A stretch of 12,279 nt of DNA from Candidatus Falkowbacteria bacterium CG1_02_41_21 (GTDB lineage: Bacteria > Patescibacteriota > Patescibacteriia > Patescibacteriales > UBA12465): contig MNUV01000032.1 in NCBI GenBank assembly GCA_001871235.1, forward strand, positions 1-12,279, given 5' to 3'. How positions within the stretch are numbered: the first letter of the stretch is position 1; every line of letters starts with the position of its first letter. The notes under the pieces are model-generated. The model did no database searches. It was not told the DNA's origin and worked only from the letters and a program-made list of their open reading frames with translations. The translations under genes and the position numbers were made by a program. Shown one piece after another: positions 6,188-12,279 of this stretch.

Positions 6188-7069
6188 TTATTTATCAAAG
6201 ATGGTGATTTCTTCTTTCTTCGGACCAACAGCGATGTTCATAGTTCTAGGTCTAACAAGGGCAGTGCCGTTACGATACTCATTGTAAGCTAGAGAGTAAA
6301 CTCCAATCGAGACGGGAAGCGCTGCAATGCTTTTTTGTCCAGGAGTTAGAGTAATTCCGGCAAAGGGGGCGCTAGTAATGGTTACGGTACAATATCTCGA
6401 TGTATTATGAATGAATAACATTACTACCCCCTGTTGATTAACTGAATTGCCCGTAGTAACTGAGCTATTGCCGAAATTGTCAGCATACTTAATGGAAGTA
6501 TAGAGCTGAGCGGCATTGCTGGCGGAGGTGGTTGAGGCGACAAAATTGCCTTTAGAGTTGACCAGGGCATCAGTCAGTTTTAATCTTTGGTCTTCATATC
6601 TGGAAATCAAAGCGTCGTATTTGCTGATAATAGCATTTTTAGATGCTTCATATTTGGCATCATAAGCGGCTTTAACTTCGGCGTAATTGTCATTGTCTTC
6701 AGAAACTTTTTCAATAGTGATCGGTTTAACAGTATCAATAGCTTCGGTGGTGGGATTGATGTCTTCTATGAGACTGTATCCACTTTTTTTATTTTTGGAA
6801 GCTTTTACTGTTTTCTGGTGCTTTGGAGCTGAAGGCATATTATCCTTGTAGCTCTTCTGCAATAATTCCAGCTCGTTTGTTTTTTTTGTTTCGTATTTGG
6901 AAATTTCAGCGTCGATGACGCTTAATTTTTCCTGAAATTTTTCGGTGGTTAGGTCTCCAGCATACACGGATGTTGTTGGGATAAACGTTCCACCGGCTCC
7001 TTGAGCGGAAACAAAATTAATGCTACAAGCTAAAACTATAATGGCTGATAAAATCTTTATTTTTTTCAT
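6188..7069 (-). CDS. Secreted coiled-coil protein of unknown function
   Basis: A 293-aa protein that I cannot place in a family. A signal peptide is clear (MKKIKI, hydrophobic core, probable cut after VSA at 22, leaving Gln at the new N terminus). Two charged heptad-like helical regions, about 43-75 and 130-172, contain a related segment: AEISKYETKK (54-63) and ALISRYEDQR (153-162). Between them is a Lys-rich linker (80-97). The last ~105 residues look like a beta-rich domain (VVMLFIHNTSRYCTVTITS, then LTPGQKSIAALPVSIGVYSL) with a single Cys at 227 in the mature chain. No sorting motif or C-terminal anchor is visible, so it is probably released or held by partners. It has its own perfect consensus promoter, an unusually structured leader, no Shine-Dalgarno site, and shares the terminator with the pilins. 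A role with the pilus is possible only by position. Confidence 0.8.
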   Translation of the reverse strand: MKKIKILSAIIVLACSINFVSAQGAGGTFIPTTSVYAGDLTTEKFQEKLSVIDAEISKYETKKTNELELLQKSYKDNMPSAPKHQKTVKASKNKKSGYSLIEDINPTTEAIDTVKPITIEKVSEDNDNYAEVKAAYDAKYEASKNAIISKYDALISRYEDQRLKLTDALVNSKGNFVASTTSASNAAQLYTSIKYADNFGNSSVTTGNSVNQQGVVMLFIHNTSRYCTVTITSAPFAGITLTPGQKSIAALPVSIGVYSLAYNEYRNGTALVRPRTMNIAVGPKKEEITIFDK

Positions 7070-7092
7070 GGCTGATTTGTTTTTAATTGATT

Positions 7093-7147
7093 AATTTATT
7101 TCTCAGTTCAGAATTGAACGATTCAGTCCTAAACTGAGAAATAAATT
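7093..7147 (-). repeat. 16-bp perfect inverted repeat in the leader of the secreted-protein gene
   Basis: AATTTATTTCTCAGTT (7093-7108) is repeated in perfect inverse as AACTGAGAAATAAATT (7132-7147), with a 23-nt interior. The interior offers a competing small hairpin, GTTCA/TGAAC, at 7106-7119. The repeat lies between the promoter and the ATG at 7069, inside the predicted ~110-nt leader, and no T-run follows. It could be an mRNA-stabilising hairpin, a regulatory structure or a protein-binding site. Confidence 0.75.
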
Positions 7148-7187
7148 GGCCATGAGCTTGTCAAACAACTTAATTTTATACAAGTAT

Positions 7188-7216
7188 ATTATACCACCTT
7201 TGTATAATTTTGTCAA
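7188..7216 (-). promoter_or_regulatory. Perfect consensus promoter of the secreted-protein gene
   Basis: On the minus strand TTGACA (7216-7211), a 17-bp spacer and TATAAT (7193-7188) match the sigma-70 consensus at all 12 positions. The predicted start near 7181 leaves a leader of about 110 nt before the ATG, which holds the inverted repeat. Confidence 0.85.
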
Positions 7217-7271
7217 TAGCCTTTGGTAAAATACCCATATATTACAGCTTTTTCTTGATTTTTATCATTTT

Positions 7272-7300
7272 TTGACAAAAGACTTCAACTGCCCTATTAT
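7272..7300 (+). promoter_or_regulatory. Near-consensus promoter of glyA-folD, giving a leaderless mRNA
   Basis: TTGACA (7272-7277), a 17-bp spacer and TATTAT (7295-7300) match 11 of 12 consensus positions. The -10 box ends 8 nt before the ATG at 7309, so transcription should begin at or within a few nt of the start codon. Confidence 0.75.
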
Positions 7301-7308
7301 ATCTATAT

Positions 7309-8553
7309 ATGCCTCAATATAATTTTCTAAAAAACCAAGATCCGGCCGCCTGGGAAATAGTGGCAGAAGAATCTCGGCGCCAGGATGAAGAGTTGGAGTT
7401 AATCGCTTCCGAGAACTATGTTTCTCCGGCAGTGCTGGAGGCTATGGCCACAGTTTTAGCCAACAAATACAGTGAGGGTTATAGCGGTAAGCGTTATTAT
7501 GGCGGCAATGAAGTAATTGATAAGATGGAAGATTTGGCCATTGCCCGAGCCAAGGAATTATTTGCGGCGCCGCATGTTAATGTCCAACCGCTTTCCGGTT
7601 CGCCGGCTAATGCCGCTGTCTATATGGCTTTTTTGGAACCGGGAGATAAGGTGTTGGGGCTCCGGTTGGATCATGGCGGACATTTGTCTCACGGTCATAG
7701 CGTTAATTTTTCCGGTCGTTTATATAATTTTATTCAATACGGATTAAATCCGGCTACCGGTCGGATTGATATGGATGAAGTCTATCGCTTGGCTAAAGAG
7801 GCCAAACCAAAAATGATTGTAGCCGGTTTTAGCGCTTATAGCCGGGAAATTGATTGGCAGCGCTTTAAAGAAATCGCGGATGAAGTGGGAGCTTATACTT
7901 TTGCCGACATTGCCCATATTGCCGGTTTAGTTGCGGCTGGAGTTTTAGCTAATCCGGTGCCTTTTTTTGATGTGGTTTCCACCACTACCCATAAAACTTT
8001 GCGCGGGCCGCGAGGCGCTATCATCATGTGCCAAGAAAAATTTGCCAAACAAGTTGATCGGGCGGTATTTCCCGGGATGCAAGGCGGACCGCATGATCAT
8101 ATTACGGCCGCCAAGGCCGTGGCTTTCGGTGAAGCCTTAAAACCGGAATTCAAAGAATACGCCAAGAAAATAATTGTTAATGCGCGGGCCATGGCCGCCA
8201 ATTTTCTAGCGCTGGATTATAAGATTATTTCCGGCGGCACCGATAATCATTTGTTTGTTTTGGATTTAAGCCATAAAGGATTAAGCGGCAAAGAGGCGGA
8301 GAAAGTGTTGGAGACCGTTGGCATTTCAGTTTCTCGCTCCACTATTCCCGATGATCCTAATCCGCCGATGAATCCATCGGGCGTTAGAATCGGCACTCCG
8401 GCCGTGACTACCAGAGGTATGGGTGAAGCGGAAATAAAAATGATTGTAAATTTTATTGATTCGGCTATTACTCATAAAGATGATTTGGGTTATTTAAATA
8501 ATTTAAAAACTGACGTTCGAAATTTGTGTCTACAATTTCCGACTCCCAAGTAA
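7309..8553 (+). CDS. glyA: Serine hydroxymethyltransferase
   Basis: Cytoplasmic PLP enzyme that interconverts serine plus tetrahydrofolate with glycine plus 5,10-methylene-tetrahydrofolate. At 414 aa it has the usual bacterial length. Family motifs are intact: LIASENYVS (31-39), NKYSEGYSGKRYYGG (52-66) with catalytic Glu56 and the Tyr pair, GSPAN (97-101), ADIAHIAGL (199-207) with Asp200 and His203 of the cofactor site, STTTHKTLRGPRG (224-236) with the PLP lysine at 229, and RIGTPAVTTRG near the C terminus. It starts at an ATG only 8 nt downstream of a near-consensus -10 box with no Shine-Dalgarno site. One nt separates its stop from the folD start, so the two genes form an operon and their products are linked by the same folate intermediate. 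Confidence 0.97.
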   Translation: MPQYNFLKNQDPAAWEIVAEESRRQDEELELIASENYVSPAVLEAMATVLANKYSEGYSGKRYYGGNEVIDKMEDLAIARAKELFAAPHVNVQPLSGSPANAAVYMAFLEPGDKVLGLRLDHGGHLSHGHSVNFSGRLYNFIQYGLNPATGRIDMDEVYRLAKEAKPKMIVAGFSAYSREIDWQRFKEIADEVGAYTFADIAHIAGLVAAGVLANPVPFFDVVSTTTHKTLRGPRGAIIMCQEKFAKQVDRAVFPGMQGGPHDHITAAKAVAFGEALKPEFKEYAKKIIVNARAMAANFLALDYKIISGGTDNHLFVLDLSHKGLSGKEAEKVLETVGISVSRSTIPDDPNPPMNPSGVRIGTPAVTTRGMGEAEIKMIVNFIDSAITHKDDLGYLNNLKTDVRNLCLQFPTPK

Positions 8554-8554
8554 T

Positions 8555-9415
8555 ATGGAAATAATCGATGGTAAAAAAATTGCCGAAAAAATCAAGGATG
8601 AGGTCGCCGCTGAAATACAAAAATTAAACGGGCCAAGACCTAACTTGGCTATTATTTTGGCCAACGATCGTCCGGACTCCAAGCTCTACGTGGCCTTGAA
8701 GGAAAGAGAGGCTAAAAAAGTGGGAATTGATACTCATTTATATCGCTTAGAGGATGCTACTTCCGAAACTGAACTCTTGGGAGTTATTGATTTTTTAAAT
8801 TTTGATGCCATAATTGACGGCATTTTGGTCCAATTGCCATTGCCCAATATTTTTAATACTGATAAAGTTATCGCCGCCATTGATCCCACTAAGGATGTCG
8901 ATGGTTTTCACCTGAATCATCCTGATTATATTATTTCACCGGTTTTTGCTTCCGTTTTAAAAATCTTAGAGGAGATTAAATGCCCCTTGCCTGGTAAGAA
9001 AGTTTGTATTCTGTTTAATTCCGATATTTTTGGTAAGTCGCTCCAAAAAATATTAATTAAAGCCGGGGCCGTTGTCAGTCTTTATTCGCTTAATAATTTT
9101 GATAAATTGAGCGAGGCTGAGAGCCGAGTGAAACGAGAAGAGGTGAAGGTTTTGACCCGAGAGGCTGATATTCTAATTACAGCCTTAGGTTTGCCGCATT
9201 TTGTTAAGAAAGACATGTTAAAGATCGGAGTGGTGGTTATTGATGTCGGCATTACTCAAGTGGGAGACAAGGTTTTGGGTGATGTTGATTTTGCGGACGT
9301 TAAAGACACTGTCGCCTATATCACTCCCGTCCCGGGCGGGGTGGGACCGATGACGATAGCCTTGTTGTTCAAGAATGTCTGGGAAATTTTTAAAAAGAAA
9401 AAACTCCAAGTTTAA
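8555..9415 (+). CDS. folD: Divergent FolD: methylene-THF dehydrogenase / methenyl-THF cyclohydrolase
   Basis: 286 aa, the normal FolD length. In the family this bifunctional enzyme oxidises 5,10-methylene-THF with NAD(P)+ and hydrolyses the product to 10-formyl-THF. Present: SKLYVALKERE (42-52) with the catalytic Tyr45/Lys49 pair, DGILVQLPLP (88-97) with Gln93, DPTKDVDGFH (110-119), and the C-terminal signature YITPVPGGVGPMT (255-267). Unusual: the cofactor-binding stretch normally reading GRSxxVGxP is FNSDIFGKS (154-162), the PCTPxG substrate motif is replaced by IISPVFAS (126-133), and the strand after the cofactor motif is followed by an insert rich in charged residues (about 181-200). The cyclohydrolase residues therefore look sound while dinucleotide binding may be altered. 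It follows glyA by 1 nt and ends 5 nt before a terminator. Confidence 0.92.
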   Translation: MEIIDGKKIAEKIKDEVAAEIQKLNGPRPNLAIILANDRPDSKLYVALKEREAKKVGIDTHLYRLEDATSETELLGVIDFLNFDAIIDGILVQLPLPNIFNTDKVIAAIDPTKDVDGFHLNHPDYIISPVFASVLKILEEIKCPLPGKKVCILFNSDIFGKSLQKILIKAGAVVSLYSLNNFDKLSEAESRVKREEVKVLTREADILITALGLPHFVKKDMLKIGVVVIDVGITQVGDKVLGDVDFADVKDTVAYITPVPGGVGPMTIALLFKNVWEIFKKKKLQV

Positions 9416-9420
9416 ATGAA

Positions 9421-9457
9421 GAAGGAAACCCGATTGGTTTCCTTCAGTCTTTTGTTT
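9421..9457 (+). terminator. Rho-independent terminator of glyA-folD
   Basis: GAAGGAAACC (9421-9430) and GGTTTCCTTC (9436-9445) form a perfect 10-bp stem around CGATT, followed by a T-rich tail (AGTCTTTTGTTTG). It lies between folD and recQ, so recQ needs readthrough or its own promoter; I found no convincing promoter in the 26 nt that remain. Confidence 0.75.
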
Positions 9458-9471
9458 GTCAATAAAAAGAT

Positions 9472-11223
9472 ATGGATAAAAAACAAGCCCTGCTCCAATT
9501 ACTCAAAATACATTTTGCCTATACTAGTTTTCGCCCCGGTCAGGAGGAAGCTATTGATAGTATTTTGGCTGGCCAAAATACTATCGTGGTGATGCCGACC
9601 GGTGGCGGCAAGTCTTTGATTTTTCAACTGGCCGCCTTAGTTTTAAACGGCGTGACGATTGTTATTTCACCTTTGATTTCCTTAATGAAAGATCAGGTTG
9701 ATTCTTTAACTAAAATTGGAGTCCCCGCCACTTTTATTAATTCTTCCATTTCCCCGGCGGAGGTAGATGCCAGATTGGCGCAAATCAAGGCTGGTGATTT
9801 TAAAATAGTTTATATCGCTCCGGAGCGTTTTTATAATCAATCTTTTGTCGCCAGCTTACGTAATATTAAGGTGGCCTTGTGTGCAATTGATGAGGCTCAC
9901 TGCATCAGCCAATGGGGCCATGATTTTCGTCCCAGTTATTTAAGATTGCATCAAGTTATTAATTCAGTCGGCAATCCGCCGGTGGTGGCTTTGACGGCCA
10001 CGGCCACGCCGGAAGTGAGAGGGGATATCATTAAGCAACTTAATTTGATATCGCCGACTATGGTGATTACCGGTTTTGCTCGTCCCAATCTTCAATTCGG
10101 CGTAGCGGCTTTGAATGACCGAGCCAAAATGGAAATGATTGTTGATTTCATCAAGAGTGCTCCGGCTCAAACCGGAATTGTTTATGTGGGAACGCGAAGC
10201 AAGGCCGATGAATTGGTTGATATTTTAACCAGTTATGACGTTAAGGCCGTCACTTACCACGCCGGGATGGATTCGGCCAGTCGAGAGTGGGTCCAAAATA
10301 GCTTTATGAGCGGGGAGGCTCAAGTGGTGGTCGCTACTAATGCTTTTGGCTTGGGGATTAATAAAAAAGATATTCGTTTCGTAATTCATCACGATATGCC
10401 CGGTACCATTGAAGCCTATTATCAAGAAGCCGGTCGGGCCGGTCGGGATGGAAAGCCAAGTTTTTGTTTGCTCTTATACTCCCCCAAAGATCGATATTTA
10501 CGAGAATTTTTTATTAAAGGTGATAATCCGGGATCCCATATTATTTTAGAGATTTATGATTTTTTGCGTCGTCGAGCGAGTGATGATCCGGGCGAATCTA
10601 TTCTTATCACTTACTCGGAATTGGGCCAAAAATTATCAGAGTCAGTCCCGGAAATGGCGATTGGAACTTCTTTGAAGATTTTAGAGCGGGAGGGTTATAT
10701 TTCTCGACCGAATGAAAAAACTGCCAATGCCTGGTTGCAAGCCAAGGCTGGTCCCGATAAAATGTTAGAAGCTCTGGGAAAAAGAGCCAAGACTCAGATT
10801 GAAATTTTGACGAAACTGATTGAGCGTTTTAGCAGTGAACTGCAAAAGGGTTGGGAAATTAGCTTGGAAGAAATCGCTTCGATTCTAAAAATAAAGCGAG
10901 AAACTTTGCTTCGAATGATAAAAAAATTAGATGAACAGGGACTATTGGAATATCGCCCGCCTTTTAAAGGAACGGAAATCAAAGTTCTTAAATCAGTCGA
11001 TTCGGCCGATTTAAATCTGGATTTTTCGGCCCTAAAAGCTAAAGAGCAGCGAGCCTATGAAAAATTGGATGAGATGGAGTCTTATGTTTATTCCGATCTC
11101 TGTCGCCAGCAATATATTTTAAATTATTTCGGCGATCATAATTCTAAGAAATGTGGTCAATGTGATGTTTGTTTAAAGCAGGGACCGACGGTTAAGGCCG
11201 TCAGTTATTTGGGTGATTATTAA
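9472..11223 (+). CDS. recQ: RecQ-family ATP-dependent DNA helicase with C-terminal zinc site
   Basis: 583 aa; a 3'-5' DNA helicase used in recombination and fork repair. The helicase core (about 1-345) is complete: FRPGQEEAI (20-28), Walker A TGGGKS (43-48), SPLISLMKDQ, DEAHCISQWGHDFRP (140-154) with the aromatic-rich loop, LTATAT, VYVGTRSKADELV, and QEAGRAGRDG (318-327) with the arginine fingers. The rest differs from E. coli RecQ. After the core come helical and winged-helix-like regions (ISLEEIASILKIKRETLLR, 463-481), and the zinc ligands are at the far C terminus: Cys544 in DLCRQQYILNYFG, then CGQCDVC (561-567). No HRDC domain is present. I recall this order from RecQ paralogs of other bacteria, notably Bacteroidetes. 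The downstream methyltransferase begins 4 nt after its stop. Confidence 0.94.
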   Translation: MDKKQALLQLLKIHFAYTSFRPGQEEAIDSILAGQNTIVVMPTGGGKSLIFQLAALVLNGVTIVISPLISLMKDQVDSLTKIGVPATFINSSISPAEVDARLAQIKAGDFKIVYIAPERFYNQSFVASLRNIKVALCAIDEAHCISQWGHDFRPSYLRLHQVINSVGNPPVVALTATATPEVRGDIIKQLNLISPTMVITGFARPNLQFGVAALNDRAKMEMIVDFIKSAPAQTGIVYVGTRSKADELVDILTSYDVKAVTYHAGMDSASREWVQNSFMSGEAQVVVATNAFGLGINKKDIRFVIHHDMPGTIEAYYQEAGRAGRDGKPSFCLLLYSPKDRYLREFFIKGDNPGSHIILEIYDFLRRRASDDPGESILITYSELGQKLSESVPEMAIGTSLKILEREGYISRPNEKTANAWLQAKAGPDKMLEALGKRAKTQIEILTKLIERFSSELQKGWEISLEEIASILKIKRETLLRMIKKLDEQGLLEYRPPFKGTEIKVLKSVDSADLNLDFSALKAKEQRAYEKLDEMESYVYSDLCRQQYILNYFGDHNSKKCGQCDVCLKQGPTVKAVSYLGDY

Positions 11224-11227
11224 TTCT

Positions 11228-11926
11228 ATGAATAAATCAACTAGGGATAAAATTTTGCATATCGTTAAAACCAATTATTCTGATATCGCCGGTGAGTTTA
11301 ACGCTACCAGGCAGAAATATATTTGGCCCGGTCTGAATGAGTTTACCTCTGACCTCAAAACTGGTTCTCGTGTGTTGGATGTGGGTTGCGGCCAGGGCCG
11401 CTTGCTTGAGATTTTGGCAGATAAAAAGATTAATTATTTGGGAGTTGATAGCAGCCGAGAGTTAATTGAATTGGCGCAGAAAAATTATTCTAATTATAAA
11501 TTTTTAGTGAGTGATGTTTTAAGTTTGGATCGGATGGCTGAGTCTGATTTTGATTATGTTTTCAGTGTCGCGGTTTTGCACCACCTGCCGGGGAAAAAAT
11601 TGCCAATTGAAGCTTTACGGCAAATGGCCGCTAAATTGGCAGTCGATGGCCGAATGATTATCAGTGTTTGGAATTTATGGTCTCAAACTAAATATTTGAA
11701 ATTAATTATTTTGAGTTATTTCAAATATCTGTTTTCCGAAAATAAATTAGATTGGGGCGATATTCTATTTTTTTGGAAAAATTCTCAAGGCGCTCAGGTC
11801 AGTTTGCGTTATTATCATGCTTTTTCTGTTTGGGAGCTGAAAAAAATTAGCCGGAGGGCTAATTTAAAAATTATTAAAATTGTTAAAGATAAATTTAATT
11901 ATTATTTAGTTTTACAGAAACCTTAG
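11228..11926 (+). CDS. Trm9/ALKBH8-like SAM-dependent methyltransferase
   Basis: 232 aa from the ATG at 11228; a GTG at 11213 would add 5 residues and overlap recQ by 11 nt. A class I methyltransferase: motif I VLDVGCGQG (49-57), acidic GVDSS (72-76), Asp96 in VSDVLSL, AVLHHL (115-120) and a GRMIISVW strand. Beyond the generic fold, the N-terminal IAGEFNATRQKYIWPGLNEF pattern and the late SLRYYHAFSVWELKKI (192-207) resemble eukaryotic Trm9/ALKBH8, which methylate the terminal carboxymethyl group on wobble uridine-34 of tRNAs. The resemblance is by eye; the substrate may differ, and a partner such as Trm112 is not visible. It is probably cotranscribed with recQ (4 nt apart) and meets the next gene tail to tail with a 4-bp overlap. 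Confidence 0.8.
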   Translation: MNKSTRDKILHIVKTNYSDIAGEFNATRQKYIWPGLNEFTSDLKTGSRVLDVGCGQGRLLEILADKKINYLGVDSSRELIELAQKNYSNYKFLVSDVLSLDRMAESDFDYVFSVAVLHHLPGKKLPIEALRQMAAKLAVDGRMIISVWNLWSQTKYLKLIILSYFKYLFSENKLDWGDILFFWKNSQGAQVSLRYYHAFSVWELKKISRRANLKIIKIVKDKFNYYLVLQKP

Positions 11927-12219
11927 GCTTTAAAAGCGTTAAGAATATTTTTGATATCGTCAATATCTTTTTGGGTTAAGCCCAGGCTTAGCCTTTTTTC
12001 ATATAAGGGGTAAATATCGCGTTGAATTTTATGAGCAGTGATGGCTATTCCACTTTTAATATCTTTTTTATAATCAGCGATTAAATCTAAGGCAATCTCT
12101 TTATTTTTTTCATCTAAATTAGAAAAATGATAATTACTGTGAACCATTTGGTTCAGTTTATTTTCAATTTGGTCGCTAGTCATAGTCTTAATATTTTTCA
12201 TTAGGTCTTTGATGTCCAT
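11923..12219 (-). CDS. Small helical protein of unknown function
   Basis: 98 aa, not recognised. The sequence is charged and helical throughout (MDIKDLMKNIKTMTSDQIEN, later IALDLIADYKKDIKSG and LTQKDIDDIKNILNAFKA), with no Cys, signal peptide or membrane segment, so it is probably a soluble cytoplasmic protein. The reading frame is supported by an extended -10 promoter with a 21-nt leader and by a compositional match to its neighbours. Its stop overlaps the methyltransferase stop region by 4 bp in convergent orientation, with no terminator between them. Small helical proteins of this sort can be regulators or antitoxins, but nothing here shows that. Confidence 0.7.
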   Translation of the reverse strand: MDIKDLMKNIKTMTSDQIENKLNQMVHSNYHFSNLDEKNKEIALDLIADYKKDIKSGIAITAHKIQRDIYPLYEKRLSLGLTQKDIDDIKNILNAFKA

Positions 12220-12246
12220 AGGTTTATTTTAATTAATTATATTGTA

Positions 12247-12255
12247 ATTATAGCA
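12247..12255 (-). promoter_or_regulatory. Extended -10 promoter of the small helical protein gene
   Basis: On the minus strand TGCTATAAT is a perfect extended -10 element (TG-n-TATAAT). Its -10 ends 27 nt before the ATG at 12219. The hexamer 17 bp upstream (TATAAA) is a poor -35, which extended -10 promoters can do without. Confidence 0.5.
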
Positions 12256-12279
12256 TAGTTTTATGGATGTTTATAAATT

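Noticed and set aside
6587..6832. 81-aa plus-strand open frame within the secreted-protein gene
   Set aside because: Antisense shadow of the coiled-coil region; Phe/Ile/Gly-rich translation is the mirror of Lys/Glu-rich codons.
9446..9471. Promoter for recQ between the folD terminator and the recQ start
   Set aside because: No hexamer pair with acceptable match and spacing; only AT-rich sequence.
1..12279. CRISPR array, tRNA, rRNA or insertion sequence
   Set aside because: No regularly spaced direct repeats, no cloverleaf-like segment, no rRNA-like stretch and no transposase motifs were seen by eye on either strand.

Overview
The window is AT-rich bacterial DNA, densely packed with short spacers. 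The best guess for its source is a Candidate Phyla Radiation (Patescibacteria, probably Parcubacteria-like) genome. The reasons are a tandem set of small two-helix VirB2/TrbC-like 'T4SS pilin' genes typical of those genomes, a lack of Shine-Dalgarno sequences before nearly all genes, a probable leaderless mRNA, and exclusive use of TAA/TAG stops with standard-code reading frames. No rRNA, tRNA, CRISPR array, transposase or phage gene was seen. The assignment is inferred from gene content, not from a marker gene.

Region 1 (1-3243, minus strand) is an envelope-glycan block. An apparent operon runs leftwards: a 547-aa membrane protein with the DPDxxWH/WVDHEW GT-C-like signature, a 14-26 bp overlap into a GT39/PMT-like glycosyltransferase, then a short membrane protein cut by the window edge.

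Region 2 (3244-6185, plus strand) is divergent from it and holds six tandem paralogous pilin-like genes. Each has a signal peptide, a variable segment, a first membrane helix, a nearly invariant loop (GGxxWMTAGGNEExVxKA) and a second helix. The first gene stands apart: it has the only strong ribosome binding site, different codon choice, and a 228-nt hairpin-rich spacer with two terminator candidates. The remaining five form a tight cluster that starts at its own TATAAT box and ends in a strong bidirectional terminator.

Region 3 (6188-7308) holds a convergent secreted coiled-coil protein of unknown function. It is driven by a perfect consensus promoter (TTGACA-N17-TATAAT) and has a 16-bp perfect inverted repeat in its leader. 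A second near-consensus promoter points the other way into glyA with almost no leader.

Region 4 (7309-12219) is housekeeping. glyA and folD are coupled in one-carbon folate metabolism (folD has unusual cofactor and substrate motifs) and end in a terminator. A RecQ helicase with its zinc site at the extreme C terminus follows, then a Trm9/ALKBH8-like tRNA methyltransferase. A small convergent orphan gene overlaps the methyltransferase end by 4 bp.

The most interesting part is the pilin array beside GT-C glycosyltransferases. It looks like a surface filament system with one well-expressed subunit and five variant subunits, which may be glycosylated, but no secretion ATPase or assembly gene lies in the window.
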